Source: Marinobacterium lacunae
GTDB lineage: Bacteria; Pseudomonadota; Gammaproteobacteria; Pseudomonadales; Balneatricaceae
Direction of reading: 5' to 3'
NCBI RefSeq assembly: GCF_000705555.1
Contig: NZ_JMQN01000059.1
Span: 62,001 to 126,000 of the forward strand
DNA: 64,000 nt
The notes beneath the pieces were generated by a model. That model was not told where the DNA came from. It ran no database searches and was given only the letters and a program-made list of their open reading frames with translations. Position numbers and translations under genes: made by a program. How positions within the stretch are numbered: the first letter of the stretch is position 1; every line of letters starts with the position of its first letter. Of this stretch, positions 55,770-64,000 are shown one piece after another.

Positions 55770-57704
55770 ATGCAGTTTCATCTCAACGGCTTTCATCCGG
55801 GCGATCCGCGATTTTCCGACCCTCAGGATGCAGTTGTTCCGCCGCCAATCAAACGCCCGATGCCTGAATATGTTGATGTTCTTATCGTGGGTTGTGGCCC
55901 GGCGGGCTTGAACCTTGCCGCTCAGCTTTCCCAGTTTGGTGATATCAAGGTTGCCATCGTCGATCAGAAGGACGACCGTCTTCTGGTGGGCCAGGCCGAC
56001 GGTATCGCGTGCCGCACTATCGAAATGTTTCAGGCATATGGCTTCGCCGATCAGATCAAGCAGGAAGCCTATCAGGTAAGCGAAGCCGCCTTCTGGAAGC
56101 CTGCAGAAGACAAGCCAAGCCAGATCGCGCGTAGCGGCAAAGTACAGGATGTGGCGGATGACCTGTCTGAAATGCCACACCTGATTATCAACCAGGCGCG
56201 TGTCCACGACGAATTCCTGCGTGTAATGCGTCAGGCCCCGGGCAAAATCGAACCGCACTATCAGCGCAAGCTGCTGGGTCTGGAAGTCGACCCTGAGGGT
56301 GGTGAATACCCTGTTACGGTAAAACTTGAGCGCTTGGTGAACTTTTCTCAGTACACCCAGGAGACCGAGACGGTTAAAGCCAAGTACGTTGTTGGCTGTG
56401 ATGGTGCCCGCTCCGGTGTGCGTACAGCGATTGGTAAAGAGCTGGTCGGCGATGCGCTTAATCAGGCATGGGGTGTAATGGATGTTCTGCTCAACACCGA
56501 TTTTCCAGATATCCGCCTGAAATCACTGATCCACTCCAACAATGAAGGCAACATGCTGATCATCCCGCGTGAGGGTGGCTACATGGTTCGTCTGTATATT
56601 GAGCTGGATAAGCTTAAGGATAACCAGCGTGTTGCCCGCGATCAGATGACGCCTGAGGTGCTGATCGCCGCCGCCAACCGCATCATGCAGCCCTACACGA
56701 TCGATGTAAAAGAGGTTGCGTGGTGGAGCGTATACGAGATCGGCCAACGCATTACCACCGCGTTTGATGACTCTGAAGATGGCCGCCCTGCCCGCGTATT
56801 CCTGGCAGGTGATGCGTGTCACACCCACAGCCCTAAAGCCGGACAGGGTTTGAACACCTCGGTGATGGATACATGGAACCTGGGCTGGAAACTGGCGCAC
56901 GTGCTTACAGGCCTTGCCGATCAGGAGATCCTGAAGACATATTCAGCAGAGCGACGCGAGTATGGTCAGGCCCTGATCGATTTCGATCGCGAGTTCTCGG
57001 CCATGTTCAGCGCCAAGCCAAAGTCTGCCGAGAATCCGGATGGCGTGGACCCCGCAGACTTCCAGCGTTACTTCCAGCTTTTCGGTGAGTATACCGCCGG
57101 GGTATCCATTCAGTATCGCCCGTCAATCATGGTCAGTGAGGGTGCTCATCAGGCATTGGCGACCGGCCTGACTGTAGGCAAGCGCTTCCACTCCGCACCA
57201 GTCGTGCGTCAGGGTGATGCCAAGCCGGTTCAGCTGGGTCATTGCCACACTGCCAACGGCGCATACCGTGTCTATGTGTTTGGGGATTCTGCTGAGCCGA
57301 TGTCTGCGCAGTGTGGTGTCAAAGCGCTGTGTGAATACTTGGCAAACGATGCAAACTCACCGTTGAAGGCCCATACACCTCTCGGAGCTGATCCCGATTC
57401 AGTCATCGATGTGCGCGCAGTATTCCAGCAGCATCATCAGGCTGTTGAGACGGGCACCATCCACCCGATACTGGCACCACAGAAAGGCAGATACGGGCTG
57501 CGGGATTACGAGAAGGTATTTTGTGCAGACAACCGCCCTGCCTCTTCAGGCGGCGGCCAGAATATCTATGATATGCGCGGCATCGACAAGGAGCGTGGCT
57601 GCATCGTGATAGTCCGGCCTGACCAGTATGTAGCCGAGGTGTTGCCGCTGGATGATTACGCAGGTCTGGCACGCTTCTTCAAGCAGGTTCTGCGTACCGT
57701 ATAA
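55770..57704 (+). CDS. mobA: 3-hydroxybenzoate 4-monooxygenase-like FAD enzyme
   Basis: 644-residue flavoprotein hydroxylase. FAD site GCGPAG (41-46), second FAD motif GDACHTHSPKAGQG (Gly347-Asp348), and a C-terminal thioredoxin-like domain ending PDQYVAEVLPL. The start MQFHLNGFHPG, QADGIACRT and INQARVHD match what I remember of MobA from Comamonas. It would convert 3-hydroxybenzoate to protocatechuate. No ring-cleavage genes are in the window. Related phenol 2-monooxygenases are an alternative. AGAGGAAC precedes the ATG. Confidence 0.85.
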   Translation: MQFHLNGFHPGDPRFSDPQDAVVPPPIKRPMPEYVDVLIVGCGPAGLNLAAQLSQFGDIKVAIVDQKDDRLLVGQADGIACRTIEMFQAYGFADQIKQEAYQVSEAAFWKPAEDKPSQIARSGKVQDVADDLSEMPHLIINQARVHDEFLRVMRQAPGKIEPHYQRKLLGLEVDPEGGEYPVTVKLERLVNFSQYTQETETVKAKYVVGCDGARSGVRTAIGKELVGDALNQAWGVMDVLLNTDFPDIRLKSLIHSNNEGNMLIIPREGGYMVRLYIELDKLKDNQRVARDQMTPEVLIAAANRIMQPYTIDVKEVAWWSVYEIGQRITTAFDDSEDGRPARVFLAGDACHTHSPKAGQGLNTSVMDTWNLGWKLAHVLTGLADQEILKTYSAERREYGQALIDFDREFSAMFSAKPKSAENPDGVDPADFQRYFQLFGEYTAGVSIQYRPSIMVSEGAHQALATGLTVGKRFHSAPVVRQGDAKPVQLGHCHTANGAYRVYVFGDSAEPMSAQCGVKALCEYLANDANSPLKAHTPLGADPDSVIDVRAVFQQHHQAVETGTIHPILAPQKGRYGLRDYEKVFCADNRPASSGGGQNIYDMRGIDKERGCIVIVRPDQYVAEVLPLDDYAGLARFFKQVLRTV

Positions 57705-57716
57705 CGCGCTGTTACC

Positions 57717-57763
57717 AAAAACCACCCGGTTCGCATCTGCTGATGTTCCGGGTGGTTTTTTTA
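57717..57763 (+). terminator. Rho-independent terminator after mobA
   Basis: AACCACCCGG ... CCGGGTGGTT forms a 10-bp stem (57720-57729 with 57748-57757) followed by seven T's. The A run before it could serve the other strand too. The next gene starts at 58012; the stretch between holds its promoter. Confidence 0.9.
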
Positions 57764-58011
57764 TTTATAGATTTTGCACTTTCGACACTTCCCCATAGCT
57801 TCACATCCCTGATCTGCCGCATTAAAAACCATTAAATTCAAAAGAGTACGATTGATTTGCGTATTTCCATATGGGAAGCTGCTGACCCGCGTCGAGATAG
57901 TCGTACCGTTATAAGAATTAGAAAACAACGCTTCGCTCTAGCTGAACTAAGCTTACAGCGAGGACCATGTCTTCGCGCTCTGCGAGGACTTGCTAAAGGG
58001 AGTTGGCGGGT

Positions 58012-59142
58012 ATGTCTTCAGCAATTCGACTTTCACGTTTTATTCAATATGCCACCCTGATGATGTGGGTGATGCAGCCGCTTTGCACGCACGCCGCTTC
58101 TGAGTATGTAAGGCTTGAGCAGTATTACCGGCAGCACCCGGACCAGCACAACGTTGCATCACATTTTGCAGACGCCGTGAGAGAGGATGCGATTCCAGCG
58201 CAGCTAAACACAGACTCACCCGTCAAGATCGCGCTCGTATATCCGGGCATCCAGGCTTCCGATTACTGGAGGCGCAGCCAAACCGCGCTGGAGAAGCGTC
58301 TTGGCGACCTTAAAATTCCGTTTGAGTTGAGGTCATTCTTTTCTCACCCATCGGTCGATACCGCGTTACAGAGCCGACAGCTTGCACGCGCACTGGAGTG
58401 GCAGCCGGATTACCTTGCATTCACCCTCGATGTAGCCCCTCAGGGGCGGATGATCGAGCGCATTCTTGCCCAGGGAAAACCCAAGCTGATTCTTCAGAAC
58501 ATCACGACGCCGCTCGTGGACTGGCAATCCTATCCGCCCTTTCTGTATGTCGGCTTCGATCACGCGGAAGGCACAAAGCTAATGGCCAACTGGATGCTGG
58601 AGAAGATCAATTACCGAGGAAAGTACCTGCTACTCTATTTCTCGCCTGGCTATGTCAGCCAGATGCGTGGCGACACCTTTGCAGCAGAAGCTGCGCGCTA
58701 TGCCGAGGTTCAGCAGGTAGCTGCCTACTACACCGATGGTCAGCAGGAGCGCGCGTATCAGGCCACACTTGATACGCTGAAACAAAATCCAGATTTGAAG
58801 ATGATCTTTGCGTGCTCGACCGATGTTGCCCTGGGTGCGCTTCGGGCACTCCGAGAGATGGGGCGAACCGATGTGCTGTTAAATGGTTGGGGCGGCGGTG
58901 CTGCAGAGCTTGAGGCGCTTGGGCACGAAGGGCTTGATCTGACGGTCATGCGCATTAATGACGATAACGGTATCGCCATGGCTGAAGCGATAAAGCTTGA
59001 TCTGCTACAGCGGGCTGAGCAAGTTCCACACGTGTTTGCAGGTGAATTAAGACTGATTGATACGGATATGCCACCGGAGAGCCTTCAGAAACTGATCGAG
59101 CAGGCGTTTCGTTTAAGTGACACAACGGATGCGCCGCAATGA
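58012..59142 (+). CDS. LuxP-like periplasmic binding protein
   Basis: 376 residues. Signal peptide to about residue 30 (MWVMQPLCTHAA). Periplasmic-binding-protein type 1 fold with KIALVYPGIQASDYWRRS, IFACSTDVALGALRALREMG and LLNGWGGGAAELEAL, as in LuxP-type autoinducer-2 receptors. It starts at ATG 58012, three codons inside a longer frame. Its stop overlaps the GGDEF-EAL gene as ATGA, so the two probably form a receptor complex. The ligand is unknown. Confidence 0.85.
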   Translation: MSSAIRLSRFIQYATLMMWVMQPLCTHAASEYVRLEQYYRQHPDQHNVASHFADAVREDAIPAQLNTDSPVKIALVYPGIQASDYWRRSQTALEKRLGDLKIPFELRSFFSHPSVDTALQSRQLARALEWQPDYLAFTLDVAPQGRMIERILAQGKPKLILQNITTPLVDWQSYPPFLYVGFDHAEGTKLMANWMLEKINYRGKYLLLYFSPGYVSQMRGDTFAAEAARYAEVQQVAAYYTDGQQERAYQATLDTLKQNPDLKMIFACSTDVALGALRALREMGRTDVLLNGWGGGAAELEALGHEGLDLTVMRINDDNGIAMAEAIKLDLLQRAEQVPHVFAGELRLIDTDMPPESLQKLIEQAFRLSDTTDAPQ

Positions 59143-62100
59143 ATAGGGTGTTGCGATTCTCTACGTTCATCCTGTCACTTGTTCTAGTGTTGCTGGCCGT
59201 TACGTCAGCCATTCTGATCACCCCTGCGTATCTGGGGTCTCAACATGCACTTCAGCACGAAGTCAGGTTGAGCTATGAGCGTGATCAGCGTGCACTGGAC
59301 AGTCTGCTAAAGTCCAAGTTCAGCAACATCGAACTGCTGTTTAATGAGGTCAGCCACATTCGTGGAATCCGCGATGGCCTGCGTACAGGCGATCTGGATC
59401 TCGTGTCACATACGATCGACGCTTTTCTGGCCGGCAGCAGCGGTCAGCAAATCGATGCGATAACGGTGACGACCACATCCGGGCGAGCCGTAGCGGCCGC
59501 CAACGTGAGCATGCTCAACCTGCCGCTCCCGCTTACCGAGTTAAGTCAGCGGTACGGCGTGCCCGGCGCATGGCGTAGCGTGAGCGCGACCATCGGGAGC
59601 ACCCGCTATGCCTTGCTGCTGTTAAGTATTCCGGTCACCAGTGAGGTTGACGGCCAGGTCGTAGGCACGTTGAACTGTTTCGTGCTGCTGAATGACAACT
59701 TCTGGATTACCAGCCAACTGCAGAGTCTTTTCAACTCCGATGCCATTTACATCGTCAGCGATGGTCAGGTGCTCGATAAAATATCGAGAAAAGGGTTTCA
59801 GGCGTCGGTGGATCCATTGGCTACACCGCTGAACAACGGCCTTTACATGCGAGGCGACACGATTCTGCGAGAGCATACCTTCAGTATCGATCAGAGCACG
59901 CCCTACTCTGTATTGTCAGTATTGCCGAACAGCGCTTATCAGGGGCTGCAAAGTGCTTACTTGTCCCAGCTCTCCTATGCCCTTCTACTCGTGGTCATTT
60001 TGGGTATCCTGGCCATGCTGGTGATCCGAAAGATGACGCGTGGCGCGCTCTCTCATCTTGCGCAATACGCAGAACAGGTCCCTGAGAGCGGATCGCCCCA
60101 GCCATTCAGCGGCTCCAAATTCAAAGAGTTCGCACGTGTGGGCCGTGCTGTCGAGCGCATGCTTTTACGAATCCGCGAACGCGATAAGCGCCTCTCCAGC
60201 ATCATCGATAACGCGCCTGACTTGATTTTCATCAAAGATCTGGAACGTCGCTACTTGCTAGCGAGCGAAAAGCTGGCCAGCACGCTGGCATTGCAGCCGG
60301 ATAAGATCGTCGGCAGACGCGACGACGAACTGTTAAAAGGCGAGGCGCTTGCTCGCGCCCAGGAAACGGACAGGCACGTTATAGAGAGCGGGCGCCCCAT
60401 TCAATACGAATCTGAATTGGGGGAAGGCAGTGCCGCACGCATCTTCCTGTTGAGCAAATTCCCCATACTCGACGACGACGGCGCAGTCATGTCGGTTGGT
60501 TGTATCGCAACCGACATTTCGACAATCAAGAAGGTGCAAGAGGAGCTTGACCTTGCGCATCAGGTGGTTGCGGCAACCAATGAAGCGATTATCGTACTCG
60601 ATGCCGATAATCAGGTTATATCGGCCAACCGTGCATTTCAGTCGATGTGCAACGCTGATGAGTTTGGCGGCACACTTGTGCTGAGTCGCTTTCTGAGCAC
60701 GCACCCCCAGATCAGCCTGCATCTGCATGGCCATGAAGCTTGGCAGGGCGAGTGCAGCCTCGTACGCGCCGACGGTTCGTCTCTGCCGGTTTTGGTGTCC
60801 ATTACGCAGCTACCGGGGCGTGATGGACAGCAGCGCTCTGCCCTGCTGTTCAGCGACATCACCAATCTCAAGCAAGCCGAGCGAAAGCTCGAGCAACTGG
60901 CGTTATACGATGCACTGACAGGTCTGCCCAACCGAAGTCAGTTCCATCAACGGCTGATGAAGCAGTTATTGCGCGCACCGGACACTACCGCGGTGCTATT
61001 TATCGATATCGATAATTTCAAATCGATCAACGATTCGCATGGCCATGCGCTTGGGGATGCCTTCCTTAGACAGGTGGCCGATCGACTGAGAACCTGCGTA
61101 CAAGCTAAAGATACTGTCGCCCGTCTTGGAGGCGACGAATTCACCGTTATCATTGCCGATGTGAGCACACGGTCGCAGGCACAAGCGATCGCGACGCGCA
61201 TACTGCACGTCCTGCGTGAGCCATTCGAGCTGGGTACTAACCACTGCTTCAGCTCGGCCAGTATCGGCATCGCTATGGGACTGGATAGCGGCGAAGATCC
61301 GGAAGCGATGCTCAACAACGCAGACCTCGCCATGTACGAAGCCAAGATGAGCGGTCGCAACGCGTGCTACTTTTTCGACCCCGCCATTAACGCCAAACAT
61401 CAGCGACGCTACCAACTTGAAGAGGGGCTGAGAGATGCACTGGTCAGACGCCAGCTTTTTGTCGAGTATCAACCCCGCTTCGACATCTCCGCCAGCCGCG
61501 TATTGGCCGCAGAAGCCCTTGTTCGTTGGCATCACCCTGTTTTTGGGACAGTATCGCCTGGCGAGTTCATACCCATAGCCGAGAGCAGTAACCTGATTGT
61601 CGAGATCGGGCGCTTTGTATTGAACGAGGCCTGTCGAGAAGCGTCGATACTGCACCGCGACGGATTCAATATTCTGCTGTCTGTGAATCTTTCCCCCCGT
61701 CAGCTGCGTGACCGCGACCTTATAAAAGATATCGAAGATACCCTGTATCGGTTCAATCTCCCGCCTCACCTGCTCGAACTTGAAATCACCGAAACCTACG
61801 TCATGGAGAACATCGATCAGTTTATTCCTGTGCTTTCGCAAATCAGGGCGCTGGGCGTGCGATTGGCGGTGGACGATTTCGGCACCGGATACTCATCCCT
61901 CATGTACCTCAAGAAACTGCCGGTCAACACCGTGAAAATCGACTATTCGTTCATTCGTGATATCCCAGGCGACCAGGATGATGAGAATCTGGTTCGGGCT
62001 ATCATCAGTATGTCCCACAACTTAAGGCTGAGGGTGGTTGCCGAAGGAGTCGAGACAGCGGAGCAACTGCAATTTCTGCGTGAGCAGCGTTGCGATGAAA

Positions 62101-62183
62101 TCCAGGGCTTCCTGATGGGGCGTCCCGGCAGTGTCGAGCAGCTCCGAAGACTTTCAGTGCCTACCTCGGCACCTCATGAGTAA
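59139..62183 (+). CDS. membrane GGDEF-EAL protein with LuxQ-like sensor region
   Basis: 1014 residues. N-terminal membrane helix (about 8-28), 250-residue periplasmic region, second helix (about 278-300), two PAS domains (about 340-455 and 465-580), then GGDEF at 664-668 and EAL at 792-794. The inhibitory RxxD site is degenerate (QAKD). DDFGTG and VVAEGVET look intact, so phosphodiesterase activity is likely. Coupled to the LuxP-like gene; it probably converts its signal into c-di-GMP change. Confidence 0.9.
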   Translation: MNRVLRFSTFILSLVLVLLAVTSAILITPAYLGSQHALQHEVRLSYERDQRALDSLLKSKFSNIELLFNEVSHIRGIRDGLRTGDLDLVSHTIDAFLAGSSGQQIDAITVTTTSGRAVAAANVSMLNLPLPLTELSQRYGVPGAWRSVSATIGSTRYALLLLSIPVTSEVDGQVVGTLNCFVLLNDNFWITSQLQSLFNSDAIYIVSDGQVLDKISRKGFQASVDPLATPLNNGLYMRGDTILREHTFSIDQSTPYSVLSVLPNSAYQGLQSAYLSQLSYALLLVVILGILAMLVIRKMTRGALSHLAQYAEQVPESGSPQPFSGSKFKEFARVGRAVERMLLRIRERDKRLSSIIDNAPDLIFIKDLERRYLLASEKLASTLALQPDKIVGRRDDELLKGEALARAQETDRHVIESGRPIQYESELGEGSAARIFLLSKFPILDDDGAVMSVGCIATDISTIKKVQEELDLAHQVVAATNEAIIVLDADNQVISANRAFQSMCNADEFGGTLVLSRFLSTHPQISLHLHGHEAWQGECSLVRADGSSLPVLVSITQLPGRDGQQRSALLFSDITNLKQAERKLEQLALYDALTGLPNRSQFHQRLMKQLLRAPDTTAVLFIDIDNFKSINDSHGHALGDAFLRQVADRLRTCVQAKDTVARLGGDEFTVIIADVSTRSQAQAIATRILHVLREPFELGTNHCFSSASIGIAMGLDSGEDPEAMLNNADLAMYEAKMSGRNACYFFDPAINAKHQRRYQLEEGLRDALVRRQLFVEYQPRFDISASRVLAAEALVRWHHPVFGTVSPGEFIPIAESSNLIVEIGRFVLNEACREASILHRDGFNILLSVNLSPRQLRDRDLIKDIEDTLYRFNLPPHLLELEITETYVMENIDQFIPVLSQIRALGVRLAVDDFGTGYSSLMYLKKLPVNTVKIDYSFIRDIPGDQDDENLVRAIISMSHNLRLRVVAEGVETAEQLQFLREQRCDEIQGFLMGRPGSVEQLRRLSVPTSAPHE

Positions 62184-62200
62184 GCCTTCCATCCCCCTTT

Positions 62201-62494
62201 TCATGCGTGATGAGGGGGTGTGGCTGCCCGCTGGTAATCCATCACAAAACCTGCAAAGACCTCTATCACCTCGTTGGTGAGATCCGACTGGACATAGAAG
62301 CCGTAATGCCCATTACTGCCATCGGATTTGGCGACCACCTCATAGTATCGATTTGAACGCAGCTGAGGGCGCCCTTCGTCTGAAAGGAGGTTGGCCTCAA
62401 CCTGAATCAAGTCGCCAACCTGTATGAGTTGCCAAAGCGCCAGCGAATCGTTGATCTGCTGGTCCTGTGAAGGAATATCCGGAGTGTCGGTCAT
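62201..62494 (-). CDS. small hypothetical protein
   Basis: 97 residues: acidic N-terminus, then IQVGDLIQVEANLLSDEGRPQLRSNRYYEVV and YGFYVQSDLTNEVIEVFAGFVMDY. No signal peptide or membrane segment. Soluble beta-rich protein of unknown family. It lies downstream of the NarL-type regulator on the same strand. Confidence 0.7.
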   Translation of the reverse strand: MTDTPDIPSQDQQINDSLALWQLIQVGDLIQVEANLLSDEGRPQLRSNRYYEVVAKSDGSNGHYGFYVQSDLTNEVIEVFAGFVMDYQRAATPPHHA

Positions 62495-62553
62495 ACTCTT
62501 TCCTGCTACTGCGCCTATAACGTGCGGCTAATAAAACGTTAGCACGCAATCTG

Positions 62554-63225
62554 TCAGGTCTGCAGAATGCCCGCCCGCATGGCAATGTGTATGATGTCCG
62601 AGTTGGAACTGATACCCAGCTTGCGCATCAGATTCGCGCGGTGCGCGTGAATGGTTTTCGGGCTTAAATGCATCATCTCGGCGATATGGTTGACCGAGTG
62701 CCCTTCAGCAATCATCGAAAAGATTTCAAGCTCGCGACTCGTCAGCTGTGATAACTGACTTTCTTCGGAGTTATCCTTTTTTGTATCAATAAGATGCAGG
62801 ATTGATTTCGAGTAAAACACCTTCCCTGAGGCGATATTCTCGACCGCCTGTTTTAGCTCTGACGACGCATTTCTCTTGGTAACATAACCCTGAACCCCGG
62901 CCTGAACAGCACGCTGAGGGTATGGGTTGGTATCCAGGCCAGACACCACCAGAATGCGAGCGTCGTTGTCGTGACTAAGAATGCGGCGTATGGCTTCAAG
63001 CCCGCCTGCAGTTGATTGCACTTCCTCCGAGCTGCTATCCATCGGCATGGAAAGGTCCAGAATAACAACATCAGGCGTGTGTAAACGGTAGCAATTCAAA
63101 GCGTCGGCACAGTTCTCGGCCTCCGCTACAACCTTGATCGCCGGGTTTTCCATCAGAAGCTGCTGGTATCCAAATCGAACGATTGAGTGATCGTCCACCA
63201 GTAGTACGCGAATCGGGTTGCTCAT
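62554..63225 (-). CDS. NarL/FixJ-family response regulator
   Basis: 223 residues from MSNPIRVLLVDDHS; GGCAGAG lies upstream, and a longer in-frame start at 63252 is less likely. The receiver domain has Asp11/Asp12 and the likely phospho-acceptor Asp57. A 9-residue Ser/Glu-rich insert follows Asp57 (PMDSSSEEVQS), which is unusual. The C-terminal LuxR helix-turn-helix reads LTSRELEIFSMIAEGHSVNHIAEMM. No histidine kinase is adjacent, so it is an orphan here. Confidence 0.92.
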   Translation of the reverse strand: MSNPIRVLLVDDHSIVRFGYQQLLMENPAIKVVAEAENCADALNCYRLHTPDVVILDLSMPMDSSSEEVQSTAGGLEAIRRILSHDNDARILVVSGLDTNPYPQRAVQAGVQGYVTKRNASSELKQAVENIASGKVFYSKSILHLIDTKKDNSEESQLSQLTSRELEIFSMIAEGHSVNHIAEMMHLSPKTIHAHRANLMRKLGISSNSDIIHIAMRAGILQT

Positions 63226-63288
63226 CAAAAAATCTCTGCCTTGGAAGGCCATTTCTGGCGACGCGGTTTCGTTCTAGCTAAATTCTAT

Positions 63289-63735
63289 TCAAGGCAAGAT
63301 AGACGAATCAATACCGTCGGCCCCTCTATAGCAACCGGATGAATCCACCTCCACCGCATAAGCAGAAGCCAGATCGCAGGCTGCCACGCTATCAGGCATT
63401 GCAACTAACTCGTCACTGTAACCGATAAGTGCAACGCCCTCTTTTCGACAGTGCGCCAACACCTTCTCCAGCGCTTTGATTACAACCAGTTGGCGATCGG
63501 TCAGCCTGGGGCCTTTTACCTGATTGCGCTTTTTACTGGAGGTCTGACGGATGACATAGTCGTCCTGATCAAGCAGGCAAATTGTCACCCCTGCAAGCTT
63601 TGCCTGTAGCAGTGCGCTCTTGCAGATCTCAAACTGCGACTCCCGCTTACAGCAGATAGTGTCACCGCTGACAGCACTGTTTATGAGTGCGACTATTTCA
63701 TCTTGCTCACTGTTTATATCGATCTGATATTCCAT
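63289..63735 (-). CDS. hypothetical protein
   Basis: 148 residues from ATG 63735; an in-frame TTG at 63744 is possible. Contains LTDRQLVVIKALEKVLAHC, a helical segment preceded by basic residues (SSKKRNQVKG). Several cysteines. No family recognised. Same strand as the response regulator, 64 bp upstream of it. Confidence 0.6.
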   Translation of the reverse strand: MEYQIDINSEQDEIVALINSAVSGDTICCKRESQFEICKSALLQAKLAGVTICLLDQDDYVIRQTSSKKRNQVKGPRLTDRQLVVIKALEKVLAHCRKEGVALIGYSDELVAMPDSVAACDLASAYAVEVDSSGCYRGADGIDSSILP

Positions 63736-63778
63736 ACTAATCAATCCGATACGAGTATAAATTCAGGTAAATTGGCAT

Positions 63779-64000
63779 CTAAAGCGGTTGCTTTTGAACT
63801 TGCTGGCGCAGCATCGCATTTTCGCGATTCAGCTCATCGTTACGCGAGCGAAGGCGAGCAAGCTCCTCCTCCTGGATGCTCAGCCTGACGCGAGCTTCTA
63901 TCAGTGCCTCGCCACCGCCCTGGCTGCCATTTGCCATCAACTCCTGCTGGCGGAGCTTGCGATGCAGCTCTTCATTTTCGGTTTTGAGCCGGTAATGATG
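63779..64000 (-). CDS. C-terminal end of a coiled-coil protein (partial)
   Basis: The last 73 codons of a leftward gene whose start lies beyond the right edge. The sequence has leucine-zipper-like repeats (TENEELHRKLRQQEL, IQEEELARLRSRNDELNRENAML) split by a Gly/Ser turn, then ends QVQKQPL. Probably a coiled-coil dimerisation tail; the function cannot be told. Confidence 0.7.
   Translation of the reverse strand, partial: HHYRLKTENEELHRKLRQQELMANGSQGGGEALIEARVRLSIQEEELARLRSRNDELNRENAMLRQQVQKQPL

Noticed and set aside
60600-60640. Near-copy of the dif-like site (ATGCCGATAA ... TTATATCGGCC) in the GGDEF-EAL gene
   Set aside because: It lies within conserved PAS-domain codons, has a 5-bp spacer and imperfect arms, so chance is more likely.
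62160-62215. C-run/G-run pairing after the GGDEF-EAL stop as a terminator
   Set aside because: Only five pairs with a long loop and no T run.
1-64000. CRISPR array, tRNA or rRNA genes
   Set aside because: No regularly spaced repeat series and no recognisable cloverleaf or rRNA sequence were seen on either strand.

Overview
The window reads as a chromosome segment of a marine-type gammaproteobacterium of moderately high GC. The evidence is tightly overlapping proteobacterial operons, RmuC, PuuD, a LuxP-like/GGDEF-EAL pair and NarL-type regulation. A 25.7-kb Tn7-like transposon sits in the middle. Family assignments come from reading motifs and from memory of the families; no database search was run.

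1-12.1 kb is a purine-catabolism locus. A divergent ABC transporter gene and the operon xdhA-xdhB-xdhC-uraD-uraH-allA-guaD-puuD cover guanine -> xanthine -> urate -> 5-hydroxyisourate -> OHCU -> allantoin, plus ureidoglycolate cleavage. Allantoinase and allantoicase are not in the window. Opposite lie a RutR-like TetR regulator coupled to a nucleoside 2-deoxyribosyltransferase-like gene, and an NCS2 purine permease. Three TGACCAATTGGTCA-type palindromes lie in the two promoter regions of this locus and probably form its regulon.

12.4-23.8 kb holds rmuC, a hypothetical gene, then a GAK-type locus (ATP-grasp, amphi-Trp, HprK-like kinase). It comprises a CofD-like protein, a PhoU-like/aminoglycoside-phosphotransferase fusion, an ATP-grasp ligase, HprK-related kinase B, a SixA-Nudix fusion, a second histidine phosphatase, two metallophosphoesterases and an amphi-Trp protein. 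It looks like a complete phosphorylation/dephosphorylation system with no known substrate.

23.9-27.4 kb holds a DUF2075-type nuclease/helicase fused to an S24 (LexA-like) domain with an intact Ser-Lys dyad, a MazG-like pyrophosphohydrolase and a hypothetical gene. This is a plausible defence module.

27,499-53,174 is a Tn7-like transposon. Its ends begin TGTCGTTTCCAGTT in inverted orientation, each end carries two 23-bp repeats about 110 bp apart, and CAAC flanks both ends directly. tnsA-tnsB-tnsC-tniQ lie at the left end. Cargo: a sigma-like protein, an XRE regulator, Fic, XRE-ImmA plus partner, TIR, an AT-rich cluster of unknown nuclease-like genes, and a type I restriction-modification operon (hsdM-hsdS-[accessory genes]-hsdR) with a visible remnant of an older hsdR start.

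53.3-54.7 kb is a tyrosine recombinase with a perfect 11-6-11 bp dif-like palindrome just upstream. 54.7-57.8 kb is a LysR regulator divergent from a MobA-like 3-hydroxybenzoate 4-monooxygenase. 58-62.2 kb is a LuxP-like periplasmic binding protein translationally coupled to a membrane GGDEF-EAL protein. 62.2-64 kb holds small unknown genes, an orphan NarL-type regulator and the end of a coiled-coil protein. No tRNA, rRNA or CRISPR array was seen.
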